Of a DNA stretch of 46,468 nucleotides, positions 16,422 to 24,466 are shown one piece after another. How positions within the stretch are numbered: position 1 is the first letter of the stretch; every line of letters begins with the position of its first letter. The translations under genes were made by a program, and so were the position numbers. The stretch is from Bacillus sp. MRMR6 (GTDB taxonomy: Bacteria; Bacillota; Bacilli; Bacillales; Cytobacillaceae), in NCBI RefSeq assembly GCF_001940785.1, contig NZ_MSLS01000006.1:141399-187866 (forward strand). Direction: 5' to 3'. Below the pieces are notes generated by a model. The model was not told the DNA's origin and searched no databases. It saw nothing but the letters and a program-made list of their open reading frames with translations.

Positions 16422-16461
16422 AAAAATTAAGAAATAAACACCAATTATTGGGGGTTGGAGA

Positions 16462-17025
16462 ATGAAAGTATTAGATATTACATATGTAGGGTTATTAGCT
16501 GCTTTTATGGGCGTATTGGGATTTGTTCCACCTATCATGCTCTCGTTTACACCTGTACCCATTACCTTGCAAACATTAGGAGTCCTGTTGGCAGGAGGCG
16601 TTTTAGGGGCTAGACTAGGAGCATGGAGTATGACTGTTTTCTTGTTAGTTGTTGCCGCAGGTGCACCATTATTATCCGGAGGCCGAGGCGGAATTGGTGT
16701 GTTTGTCGGACCAAGTGCTGGCTACTTGTTTTCCTACCCACTCGCTGCATTTGTTATTGGATATCTCGTTCACCGTTTTCAAACACTACGTCTAAGAAAT
16801 ATTTTACTAGTAAACCTGACAGTAGGGATTTTTCTCATTTATCTGATTGGGATTCCTGTACAGGCCTTTATCATGGATATTAAAGTAATAGAGGCAATTA
16901 AAGTAAGCCTTGTCTATATCCCTGGTGATGTATTGAAAGCAACGGTTGCATCAATTCTTGTTTTTAGGCTGTTAAAATCACCTGTCATTAAACGAAACTT
17001 GTACAAAAATGCAGAGACACTTTAA
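16462..17025 (+). CDS. bioY: Biotin transporter BioY
   Basis: This 187-residue protein with about six membrane helices is the biotin-specific S subunit. Typical BioY sequence includes FTPVPITLQTLGVLLAGGVL at about residues 30-49 and a GGRGGIGVFVGPSAGYL loop near 73-89. It can work alone or with an ECF module; the ECF genes at 4-7 kb are one possible partner. The ATG at 16462 follows TTGGAG. The promoter carries a BirA-like operator. It is first in a bioY-yhfT-yhfS operon, matching B. subtilis yhfU-yhfT-yhfS. Confidence 0.93.
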   Translation: MKVLDITYVGLLAAFMGVLGFVPPIMLSFTPVPITLQTLGVLLAGGVLGARLGAWSMTVFLLVVAAGAPLLSGGRGGIGVFVGPSAGYLFSYPLAAFVIGYLVHRFQTLRLRNILLVNLTVGIFLIYLIGIPVQAFIMDIKVIEAIKVSLVYIPGDVLKATVASILVFRLLKSPVIKRNLYKNAETL

Positions 17026-17039
17026 GTGTCTCTTTTTTT
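17013..17039 (+). terminator. Hairpin over the bioY stop codon, possible attenuator
   Basis: AGAGACACTT and AAGTGTCTCT are perfect 10-bp arms around the stop codon, followed by seven T. The next gene begins 16 bp later with its own strong binding site. It may give partial termination between bioY and yhfT. Confidence 0.65.
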
Positions 17040-17055
17040 AAAAGGAGGTGTTAGT

Positions 17056-18501
17056 TTGGCTGCTATAACAGATTCCTATATAAACCATCCCCCCGATAAG
17101 ATTGCCATTCAAACACTTCATGAGAAAATCACTTATCAGGATTGGCAGGTCAGAGTTGCTCAAACAGCCAATTGGCTCGATTCTATTGAACTAACGAATA
17201 CAAAAACAGTTGGCGTATTGCTTCCTAACGGCATCCCTTTTCTCCAAATGTTCACAGGTGCCTCCGCTGCTGGCTGGACAACTGTTCTCTTTGATATAAA
17301 GTGGACAGAGACTGAACTGCAGAAACGGATTTTGCTTTCATCCCCCTCCATCTTTATTACCTCTAGGGCACTATTCCCAATCGTTAAGCACCTTCATTCA
17401 CGGATCTTGATCTGGGAAGAATGCTGCATTGAGATTGAGCAGAATATTGTCGATAGAACAATTGTGATGGATGGTAAGCTTCCCTTTTATATGGGCTTTA
17501 CTTCAGGAACCACTGGTGAACCAAAGGCATTTATTCGATCACATGACTCTTGGTTATCAAGCTTTGACTGTACCCGTTATGACTTCCATATCAGCGAAAA
17601 CGACCAAGTCCTAATTCCTGGTGCACTGATTCATTCCCACTTTCTCTATGGGGTGATTAGTACCTTATCTATTGGCGGAACGGTTATTTTGCTTGAAAAG
17701 TTTTCCCCGAGCCTAGTACTGGATTTTCTAACAGCTGAACCAATTACTGTTATGTATCTTGTTCCAACCATGATTTCTACATTATTAAAAGAGAACCGCA
17801 GAATTGAAAAACCGATCAAGCTCCTCTCTTCAGGGGCTAAATGGGAAGAACACTCTAAGCAGCAAATCCGCTCTCTTTTCCCCCATTTGAACATGTATGA
17901 ATTTTATGGGGCAAGCGAACTGAGCTTTGTTACTGTCTTACGTCATGAGGAAGGTCGACTCAAGCCACAATCAGTTGGAAAACCATGTCACAATGTTGAA
18001 ATTCAAATCCGTAGTGAGGCTTCTCAACTTTCCTTGCCAAACGAAGTTGGAAAAATTTTTGTAAGAAGTAACATGATTTTTAGTGGCTACCTCGACTCAA
18101 AGGTGGTAATTGAGGATAATGGCTGGATGACCGTTGACGATATCGGATATCTTGATGAAGATGGTTTCCTCTATATTTCTGGAAGAGAAAAGAACATGAT
18201 TTTGTATGGGGGCATTAATATTTTTCCAGAGGAAGTTGAAAAGGTTTTAGCTGAGCATCCAGACGTAGAGGAAGTAGCGGTTATTGGAATTCCAGACCCG
18301 CACTGGGGGGAATTGGTCTGTGCAGTCATAAAAGGAAAACCTGAAAAATTGGAACTTCAAAGACTATGCAGAAACCGTTTATCTTCTTATAAAGTGCCTC
18401 GTAAATGGGTATTTATTGATAAAATGCCGCATACCGCAAGTGGAAAGATCGCACGGGCACAATTGAAAAGTTTACTAGAAAGCAAGGTGATAAGCCATTA
18501 G
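17056..18501 (+). CDS. yhfT: AMP-dependent acyl-CoA synthetase YhfT
   Basis: This 481-residue adenylate-forming enzyme has the P-loop FTSGTTGEPKAF near residue 155, the YEFYGASE adenine motif and a GWMTVDDIGYLDEDGFLYI hinge region. The catalytic lysine lies in ASGKIAR near the C-terminus. It would activate a carboxylic acid, probably a fatty acid, to its CoA thioester. The TTG at 17056 has AAAAGGAGGTG 5 bases upstream. It sits between bioY and yhfS under BirA control, so its acid may feed biotin or pimelate metabolism (inference). Confidence 0.88.
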   Translation: MAAITDSYINHPPDKIAIQTLHEKITYQDWQVRVAQTANWLDSIELTNTKTVGVLLPNGIPFLQMFTGASAAGWTTVLFDIKWTETELQKRILLSSPSIFITSRALFPIVKHLHSRILIWEECCIEIEQNIVDRTIVMDGKLPFYMGFTSGTTGEPKAFIRSHDSWLSSFDCTRYDFHISENDQVLIPGALIHSHFLYGVISTLSIGGTVILLEKFSPSLVLDFLTAEPITVMYLVPTMISTLLKENRRIEKPIKLLSSGAKWEEHSKQQIRSLFPHLNMYEFYGASELSFVTVLRHEEGRLKPQSVGKPCHNVEIQIRSEASQLSLPNEVGKIFVRSNMIFSGYLDSKVVIEDNGWMTVDDIGYLDEDGFLYISGREKNMILYGGINIFPEEVEKVLAEHPDVEEVAVIGIPDPHWGELVCAVIKGKPEKLELQRLCRNRLSSYKVPRKWVFIDKMPHTASGKIARAQLKSLLESKVISH

Positions 18502-19597
18502 TAGAGCCGTTATTGTTCAGGCAAAAAGGACACCCATAGGGAAAAAGAATGGAATATTCCAATCCCTACAGGTCCATGAATTAACTGCTCCTCTCCTTCG
18601 ACATTTAGCAAACGGGATTGAGGAAAAAGTTAACGATGTGATAATAGGAAATGTGACTGGCCCCGGAGGCAACATTGGACGTTTATCTGTATTAGAAGCA
18701 GGTCTTCCGCTTACCATTCCAGGATTAACACTGGACCGGCAATGCAGCGCAGGACTTGAAGCCATCCGGATGGCCTGCTATTTAATCCAGGGAGGGGCGG
18801 GACATTGTTATATCGCAGGAGGTGTTGAGAGCACCAGTACATCCCCTTACACAAAGCGGGCTCGTTTTTCACCAGATCGGATTGGCGACCCCGATATGAT
18901 TAAAGCAGCTGAATATGTGGCACAAAAATATAGAATTACCAAAGACCAGCAGGATGAGTATGCATTATTAAGTTATGAGCGGAGCTGGGGTGCATTTGAA
19001 CATGGCCTGTATGAGGAAGAAATTCTTAAGGTTGGTCAGTGGCATAGGGATGAAGAACTTTTTAAAAAAAGGAATATGATGGCTTTATTAAAACGTGCAA
19101 AACCTATACTTGCCGGTGATTCCAGTACGGTTACAGCCGCCAATAGCTGCGGAATTCATGATGGTGCAGCTGCCGCTCTAATATTGGAAGAGAATACAGC
19201 ATTGAAACTTGGGTATAAACCTGTCCTTCGTTTTGTTGACAGCGAGGTCGCAGCCGTACACCCACATTATCCTGGGGCTGCACCTATACCAGCAATTAAG
19301 ATGCTGCTTAATCGAAATATGCTTAGCATCGAGGATATTGATATGATTGAGATTAATGAAGCCTTTTCCTCAAAAGTCGTTGCCTGTGCTCTAGAACTTT
19401 CCATTCCCTTAAAAAAAGTAAATAGTAGTGGCGGAGCCTTAACTCTAGGCCATCCATACGGAGCATCAGGTGCGATCCTAGTCACAAGGATTTTACACGA
19501 AGTTCAGCAAAGGAAAAAGGCTAAATATGCCTTAGCGGCGATTGGAAGCGGCGGCGGCATTGGCTTAGCGGTTTTGTTTGAAACGATACACGAATAA
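18497..19597 (+). CDS. yhfS: Thiolase-family protein YhfS with apparent ATT start
   Basis: This 366-residue thiolase has the N-terminal strand AVIVQAKRTPIG, nucleophilic Cys83 in DRQCSAGLEA, NEAF, and LGHPYGASGA. The only start that keeps the N-terminal fold is ATT at 18497, overlapping the yhfT stop by one base, with AAGGTG 7 bases upstream. The first usual start, GTG 18638, would remove 47 residues including RTPIG. The C-terminal loop reads AIGSGGGIG where active thiolases have CxGGG, so the second catalytic cysteine is absent. It probably acts with YhfT, but the reaction is uncertain. Confidence 0.8.
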   Translation: MSRAVIVQAKRTPIGKKNGIFQSLQVHELTAPLLRHLANGIEEKVNDVIIGNVTGPGGNIGRLSVLEAGLPLTIPGLTLDRQCSAGLEAIRMACYLIQGGAGHCYIAGGVESTSTSPYTKRARFSPDRIGDPDMIKAAEYVAQKYRITKDQQDEYALLSYERSWGAFEHGLYEEEILKVGQWHRDEELFKKRNMMALLKRAKPILAGDSSTVTAANSCGIHDGAAAALILEENTALKLGYKPVLRFVDSEVAAVHPHYPGAAPIPAIKMLLNRNMLSIEDIDMIEINEAFSSKVVACALELSIPLKKVNSSGGALTLGHPYGASGAILVTRILHEVQQRKKAKYALAAIGSGGGIGLAVLFETIHE

Positions 19598-19637
19598 AAA
19601 AGTCGGGTGCAATTTAATGGTTGCACCCGACTTTTTT
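19596..19637. terminator. Bidirectional terminator between yhfS and the GGDEF gene
   Basis: The arms AAAAAGTCGGGTGCAA and TTGCACCCGACTTTTT are perfect, with runs of A and T suiting both directions. Confidence 0.85.
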
Positions 19638-19639
19638 GA

Positions 19640-20674
19640 TCAGCTAACAAAACTAACGCAATTTCGTCCATAATCTTTTGATTTGTATAATCCTCTGTCT
19701 ACTCGATTTAACAGCGAATCGATACTATCATTGTGATGATAATTCGTAACACCAAAACTTGCCGTCAGCTTACCCGCACCCCTAAATTCATGTACAGCTA
19801 CCCTTTCCCTAAGGTTCTCCGCCAGTTTAACAGTGTCTGCACCTGATTGATTGGAGATGATGACGAACTCTTCACCACCCCATCGGCCAAAGAATTCTTG
19901 ATTGGATAGATGACCTTGGATTAGACCAGCCAGTTCAACTAAGACCGCATCACCAATTTTATGACCATAATAGTCATTTACCTGTTTAAAGTGGTCAATA
20001 TCAAAAAAGATGATGGAGAAATCCTCTTTTTTTCTTTTTGCTTCCTCTAGTTTTGTTTCCATCACTTCATCGATCTGGAGCCGATTGGCAATGTTTGTTA
20101 ATGAATCAATATAAGCATGTTTTTTGAACATTTCTAAATCGGCATAGGTTCTAAATACATTTTGTGCATAGTAGAGAACGATAATATAAACAAGATTAGC
20201 AAAGTAAAATTGTCCTAGTGAATCAATAGATTCAGAATCCAACCCATTAATATAGAAAAGTCCATTTACTAGGGTAATGACAAATATAGCGATAGAAAAG
20301 TAGAACCCTCTTCTCGTCCCAAGAGTTAAAAAGATAAATAATAGATAAATTGGCATCCAAACGATAAAATCACCTAAAGATCCGCCGCTGACTGCCATAT
20401 AATTATCTAATGCATCATAAAAGGTCGTAATGTGATAAAAACTGACTAAAGCCAAATTAGAATATTCCGTAAAAGGGATATACTTATTTTTTAGTAAAAA
20501 AAACCAACTGATACTGAACCAAATGGCAAGGATACTATTGATTCCGGTATTGAATGCACTGGAGATATCATATTGAAGAATCGTATTGGTAATTAGGGAG
20601 AGAACAATGCAAGGGATGACCCATAGATAAATACCCCGCTTTAATTCTGCAAGCGTTTCAAATTTGACCTTCAT
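19640..20674 (-). CDS. Membrane-bound diguanylate cyclase
   Basis: This 344-residue protein has a hydrophobic N-terminal half of about six helices up to residue 175, then a GGDEF domain. The active-site motif is GRWGGEEFVI. No RxxD inhibition site precedes it, so product feedback through an I-site is unlikely. It would make cyclic di-GMP from two GTP at the membrane. The ATG at 20674 has GGGGAG 9 bases upstream; a TTG at 20698 lacks a binding site. The N-terminal sensor is not a family I recognise. It shares a terminator with yhfS. Confidence 0.88.
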   Translation of the reverse strand: MKVKFETLAELKRGIYLWVIPCIVLSLITNTILQYDISSAFNTGINSILAIWFSISWFFLLKNKYIPFTEYSNLALVSFYHITTFYDALDNYMAVSGGSLGDFIVWMPIYLLFIFLTLGTRRGFYFSIAIFVITLVNGLFYINGLDSESIDSLGQFYFANLVYIIVLYYAQNVFRTYADLEMFKKHAYIDSLTNIANRLQIDEVMETKLEEAKRKKEDFSIIFFDIDHFKQVNDYYGHKIGDAVLVELAGLIQGHLSNQEFFGRWGGEEFVIISNQSGADTVKLAENLRERVAVHEFRGAGKLTASFGVTNYHHNDSIDSLLNRVDRGLYKSKDYGRNCVSFVS

Positions 20675-20919
20675 ACCGTTCACTCCCCAGTCATTCAAAT
20701 TAGCTTCGTCCTGCCTGCTCCCAATTTAAAATCTCTACATTTATTTCAGATTCGATTAAATTCGATTCAAAACGGGAGTTCTTTGTAATTTAATTGTAAA
20801 TCTACAAGAAGTACTATAGCAATGTCTAAATCATTACATTTTTCGACATTCCTATTAAATTAGGAATATATTTAATATTATGTTAAATTACTATTAGATA
20901 AGAATGGAGGGTGGACAAG

Positions 20920-21696
20920 TTGGTAGAAATATTCTCTATATATATGTGTTCATTCCAGCAGGAAAGAATGATTCGAGTTTATCTTCCGAAAAGTTACCAG
21001 GAAGGTGCTAAGAGATATCCCGTTTTATATATGCATGACGGGCAAAATGTGTTTGAGGATGAAGGCTCAATAAAAGGGGTTTCCTTAGGTTTAAAGGACT
21101 ATCTAGATGAGAAGTCGCTAGAAATTATTGTCGTTGCCATTGACTTAAACACGGAAGGCGAAGAGCGCATAAATGAGTACTGCCCTTGGTTGCACGGTGA
21201 GACGGCAAAAGAAATATTAGGATATGCCTGCCCCTCTGGCGGCAAAGGCGAAGAGTATTTGGACTTTATTATCAGTGAGCTTAAACCATTCATAGACCGT
21301 AAGTATCGGACAATTGAAAACGAAACTTCAATGGCAGGAATCTCACTAGGAGCCTTAATCTCTACATATGCAGCATGCCGATATCCGCATGTTTTTAAGA
21401 AAATAGCGGCCTTATCACCTGGTTACTACCGAAACCTAGAGGAAATTGAAAAGTTTATCGTTCAGTCTGACCTTTCCGGAGTGGAGAAGTTTTACATGGA
21501 CTTTGGCACAAAAGAACTAGGAGAAGATGAAGCATTACAATTTCGATTCTCTACTATGATTTCTGGAGTTTATGAAATGCTAGATAATAAGATACCAGAC
21601 ACTAAATACGAAACGATCGAAAAGGGCGAGCATAACTATGCATCGTTTAAAACAAGAATTCCTCATGTAATATCTTACTTATATTCTGATCTTTAA
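20920..21696 (+). CDS. Putative esterase, esterase D/enterochelin esterase fold
   Basis: This 258-residue alpha/beta hydrolase has PVLYMHDGQNVFE early and the nucleophile elbow AGISLGAL with Ser near residue 145. A late GEHNYASF supplies the histidine. It belongs to the putative esterase family that includes S-formylglutathione hydrolase and siderophore esterases. There is no signal peptide. TTG at 20920 is favoured, since a GTG at 20911 lies within the GGAGGGTGG binding site. The gene is monocistronic and ends at a strong terminator. The natural ester is unknown. Confidence 0.82.
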   Translation: MVEIFSIYMCSFQQERMIRVYLPKSYQEGAKRYPVLYMHDGQNVFEDEGSIKGVSLGLKDYLDEKSLEIIVVAIDLNTEGEERINEYCPWLHGETAKEILGYACPSGGKGEEYLDFIISELKPFIDRKYRTIENETSMAGISLGALISTYAACRYPHVFKKIAALSPGYYRNLEEIEKFIVQSDLSGVEKFYMDFGTKELGEDEALQFRFSTMISGVYEMLDNKIPDTKYETIEKGEHNYASFKTRIPHVISYLYSDL

Positions 21697-21703
21697 TAGT
21701 AAA

Positions 21704-21746
21704 AACAGAAAGGGTATGGCTGAAAAATAGCCATACCCTTTCTGTT
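21704..21746. terminator. Bidirectional terminator
   Basis: AACAGAAAGGGTATGGCT and AGCCATACCCTTTCTGTT form a perfect 18-bp stem with a 7-base loop. It serves the esterase and the convergent DUF2269 gene. Confidence 0.85.
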
Positions 21747-22200
21747 AAAAAGGTTTTAGGATCATCAAGGTAATAATGATGATGAAAATGATGTTTTCCA
21801 AATATTCATAGCGGAAAAGTGTTTTTGATAGTTGGTAGTACTTTTCAGGAATGGCTTCCCCTTTATGTATCTCTAGTAATTCTTTAATGGGCTTTGACCT
21901 CGGTGAAAGCACTAGTGGACCAATTGCTAGAGCCGCCAAAAATAGAACAAGACTGGTTACATACCATCCCATTTGAAATAAGCTTGGATTCAAAGCACCC
22001 ATGGCTAATCCAGTAATCAGCAGCATTAATCCTCCGATCATAACAAATATATGCAGCTTATGCCTAACCGCGTAAGAATGTCTCAATTCCGTCATGGTTT
22101 TTCCAGATTTGACGACGGTTGTTAAAATAAAGCCAGGTCCCATACCAATAATTGCAGAGAAAACATGTAGAAAAACCAAGACTTTATAGAAAGTAATCAT
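21745..22200 (-). CDS. DUF2269-like integral membrane protein
   Basis: This 151-residue protein has four hydrophobic segments, near residues 5-27, 47-67, 74-97 and 130-149. Motifs such as FLHVFSAIIGMGPGFIL suit the DUF2269 family. The ATG at 22200 has GGAGG 6 bases upstream; the longer frame to 22287 has none. No function is known. Its stop lies inside the shared terminator. Confidence 0.75.
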   Translation of the reverse strand: MITFYKVLVFLHVFSAIIGMGPGFILTTVVKSGKTMTELRHSYAVRHKLHIFVMIGGLMLLITGLAMGALNPSLFQMGWYVTSLVLFLAALAIGPLVLSPRSKPIKELLEIHKGEAIPEKYYQLSKTLFRYEYLENIIFIIIITLMILKPF

Positions 22201-22299
22201 AGAATGCCTCCGTAAACTATTAAAACTGAAAGTGGAATCGCCGAAATTTGTCAGGCAATCTTGTAATATGTCCCAGGAAATTGTCATATGTATTGCTAA

Positions 22300-22344
22300 T
22301 TTGTCGAATTCCTTATTATGACTTCTTTCATATTATCATATAAT
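22300..22344 (+). promoter_or_regulatory. Promoter with possible Spo0A box
   Basis: TTATGA (22316-22321) and TATAAT (22339-22344) are spaced by 17 bp. TTTGTCGAA at 22300-22308 matches the Spo0A box consensus and lies just before the weak -35. Chance occurrence of one box is possible. Confidence 0.35.
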
Positions 22345-22403
22345 TAGAATAGAACGCATTCTTCATTTTTTAATAAATAACGACTAAAAATAGAAAGGGG
22401 GCA

Positions 22404-22790
22404 TTGGTCATTAAGAAATTTGTAAATGTTATTTATATTATTTTGGGATTTATCGCCCTTGGGTTTGGTGTTCTGGGTCTTATTCTGCCTGTCTTGCCAA
22501 CAACTCCCCTTTTGCTGCTGGCATCGTACTTTTTTGTTAAAGGGTCGGAAAAGTTTGAGCGCTGGTTCAAAGGTACAAATCTTTACAAACGGCACCTTGA
22601 GAGCTTTATTCGTGAAAGATCCATGACCTTAAAACAAAAGCTTACTATCCTTTTATTTGCAGACATTATGATTGCAATTCCATTCTTCCTAATGAACAGC
22701 TTTATTTTTAGAGTCACTCTCATTGCCATTGTATTCTATAAATATTACTATTTTATTTATAAGATAAAAACGATACCAGAAAAAAACTAG
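22404..22790 (+). CDS. DUF454 (YbaN-like) membrane protein
   Basis: This 128-residue protein has paired N-terminal helices at about residues 8-45, with the family motif LGLILPVLPTTPLLLLASY, and another pair near 80-118. This fits DUF454/YbaN inner-membrane proteins of unknown role. The start is TTG at 22404, with AAAGGGGG only a few bases upstream. An ATT at 22410 has better spacing but is not a usual start. A promoter with a possible Spo0A box precedes it and a terminator follows. Confidence 0.82.
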   Translation: MVIKKFVNVIYIILGFIALGFGVLGLILPVLPTTPLLLLASYFFVKGSEKFERWFKGTNLYKRHLESFIRERSMTLKQKLTILLFADIMIAIPFFLMNSFIFRVTLIAIVFYKYYYFIYKIKTIPEKN

Positions 22791-22797
22791 TAAAAAC

Positions 22798-22829
22798 AAG
22801 GAGGTACCTTAGCAGGGTGCCTCCTTTCA
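22798..22829 (+). terminator. Terminator after the DUF454 gene
   Basis: AAGGAGGTACC pairs with GGTGCCTCCTT with one wobble, then TTT. Confidence 0.6.
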
Positions 22830-22912
22830 ACTATTTTGATTTTATTAATAATCCTCCTTTTATCGTAAATACTATCATTAACGCTATAGGTAACTAGGAG
22901 GACTTCGCGGGA

Positions 22913-23060
22913 ATGAATCACGAACAGGTCAAACTAACAGCAGCTGAATTGTCGAACTTATGGGCTAGTTATCTTTCAGACAGTATGTCCATTTGTAGTT
23001 TAAAGCAAATATCTGGAACATGTAGAAGATGTTGATATAAAACCACTTATAACCCATGCC
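22913..23060 (+). pseudogene. Frameshifted and truncated DUF3231 remnant
   Basis: From ATG 22913 the frame reads VKLTAAELSNLWASYLSDS and ends in CSLKQ, like the start of DUF3231 proteins. At about 23009 a shift to the next frame continues YLEHVEDVDIKPLITHA, matching the same family. After 23060 the similarity stops. A binding site TAGGAGG precedes the ATG. The rest of the normal protein is missing, so this is a decayed copy. Confidence 0.7.
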
Positions 23061-23129
23061 TTCGTCGGTTGGATAATTATAAAGCGATGTTAATCAGAAA
23101 TAACATGAAGGAGAGATATATGTACACCT

Positions 23130-23618
23130 ATGACTACTAAATCATCATATAAAACTCGTGCTACCTACTCTAAACGTAATTTATTATCAGGAGTTCTCTT
23201 TGGAATTGGTCTTGCTGCATTTATTGATGAGACCGTCTTTCATCAATTGTTACATTGGCATCATTTTTATGATAAATCTACAACGAGTGTGGGCCTAGTT
23301 TCAGATGGATTGTTTCATGCCTTTAGCTGGTTTGCAACAATCTGGGCAGGTTTTCTTTTTTCTGATCTTCGCCGTAGAAACGCCTTAGTCATAAAAGTAT
23401 GGGTGGCTGGATTATTATTAGGGGCTGGCGGGTTTCAATTTTACGATGGCACGATCCAGCATAAAATCATGCGGATCCACCAGATTCGATATGACGTTGA
23501 TGTATTCCCATATGATCTAACTTGGAATATCATTGCAGTAGCTATGATTTTAGGCGGGGCATACTTGCTGCTTCGTTCACAACCGCAGGCTCGCTTAGAA
23601 GGAGGCCCTGTTAGTTGA
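23130..23618 (+). CDS. DUF2243-like membrane protein
   Basis: This 162-residue protein has four membrane helices, near residues 18-36, 60-80, 88-106 and 130-150. The pattern FGIGLAAFIDETVFHQLLHWHH and IQHKIMRIHQIR suits DUF2243. The conserved histidines could bind metal or heme (inference). ATG 23130 is the only in-frame start, yet GGAGAG lies 14 bases upstream, nearer an out-of-frame ATG that encodes only MYTYDY. Its stop overlaps the CtaG start, so the two are coupled. Confidence 0.82.
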   Translation: MTTKSSYKTRATYSKRNLLSGVLFGIGLAAFIDETVFHQLLHWHHFYDKSTTSVGLVSDGLFHAFSWFATIWAGFLFSDLRRRNALVIKVWVAGLLLGAGGFQFYDGTIQHKIMRIHQIRYDVDVFPYDLTWNIIAVAMILGGAYLLLRSQPQARLEGGPVS

Positions 23619-24412
23619 GTCATAGTCATATTCAACATAGTAGCGGGTATTTAGCTGAAATCGTTTTAACTGTCTTTTTCATACTGCTGTTGGTCTCATA
23701 TCTTCTAGCAGGTTTCATGTCCAGCCGTCGTTATAAACCATGGCCTAAGCATCGATATGCTCTTTGGGTAATGGGGATTCTTTGTGCTGCCTCTTCCGTG
23801 ATCGGACCCATCGCAAACCGTTCCCATCATGATTTCACTTGGCATATGGTAGGACATCTGCTTCTTGGTATGCTTGCCCCACTCTTGATTGCATTAAGTG
23901 CACCGATGACTTTGTTTCTGCGAATGGTCAGTGTCCGTACCGGCCGGCTTATATCCCTTTTTCTAAAAAGCGGCCTCATTCGCTTTCTAAGTAATCCGAT
24001 TGTTGCTTCGATCTTTAACTTTGGTGGGTTATGGCTCCTCTATACCACTAGCCTTTATTCTGAAATGCTGCAGAGTATGCTTCTTCATGTCATTGTGCAC
24101 ATACATGTCTTTTTAGCAGGCTATCTTTTCACTATTTCTATGATATATATTGATCCTATTGCTCATCGTACAAGTCATGCCTTCCGGGCGACAGTCTTGG
24201 TTTTATCCCTAGCAAGCCATGCTATCCTATCAAAGTACATTTATGCATATCCGCCTTCAGGAATACCACGGGGACAAGCAGAAACAGGCGGAATGTTAAT
24301 GTACTATGGCGGAGATTTTATTGATCTTATTCTAATCTGGATCCTATGCTGGGAGTGGTATAAAGCGTCCAGGCCTCGTAGTAACATACTCCTTGAGAAT
24401 AGTAGTGCTTAA
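23615..24412 (+). CDS. ctaG: CtaG-like cytochrome c oxidase assembly protein
   Basis: This 265-residue protein with about seven membrane helices belongs to the caa3_CtaG family. Hallmarks include NRSHHDFTWHMVGHLLLGML at about residues 69-88, LLHVIVHIHVFLAGYLF, and a C-terminal GGDFIDLILI. In Bacillus, CtaG is needed for formation of active caa3 oxidase. The start is TTG at 23615 in a TTGA overlap with the DUF2243 stop, with GGAGG 9 bases before it. No cytochrome oxidase genes lie in the window. Confidence 0.87.
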   Translation: MSHSHIQHSSGYLAEIVLTVFFILLLVSYLLAGFMSSRRYKPWPKHRYALWVMGILCAASSVIGPIANRSHHDFTWHMVGHLLLGMLAPLLIALSAPMTLFLRMVSVRTGRLISLFLKSGLIRFLSNPIVASIFNFGGLWLLYTTSLYSEMLQSMLLHVIVHIHVFLAGYLFTISMIYIDPIAHRTSHAFRATVLVLSLASHAILSKYIYAYPPSGIPRGQAETGGMLMYYGGDFIDLILIWILCWEWYKASRPRSNILLENSSA

Positions 24413-24430
24413 ATTCTGTTTTGCAGAAGA

Positions 24431-24466
24431 ATGCCGGTACTCTCCAAGAGACGTATCGGCATCTTT
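24431..24466. terminator. Terminator between ctaG and the GNAT gene
   Basis: ATGCCGGTAC pairs with GTATCGGCAT with wobble and is followed by CTTTATTT. Confidence 0.6.

Noticed and set aside
18517..18765. Minus-strand frame over the yhfS N-terminus
   Set aside because: It is an antisense shadow of the thiolase frame, which has clear family motifs throughout.
20842..20848. Spo0A box TGTCGAA between the GGDEF and esterase genes
   Set aside because: Only a 7-base match in an AT-rich gap, with no clear promoter at a suitable distance.
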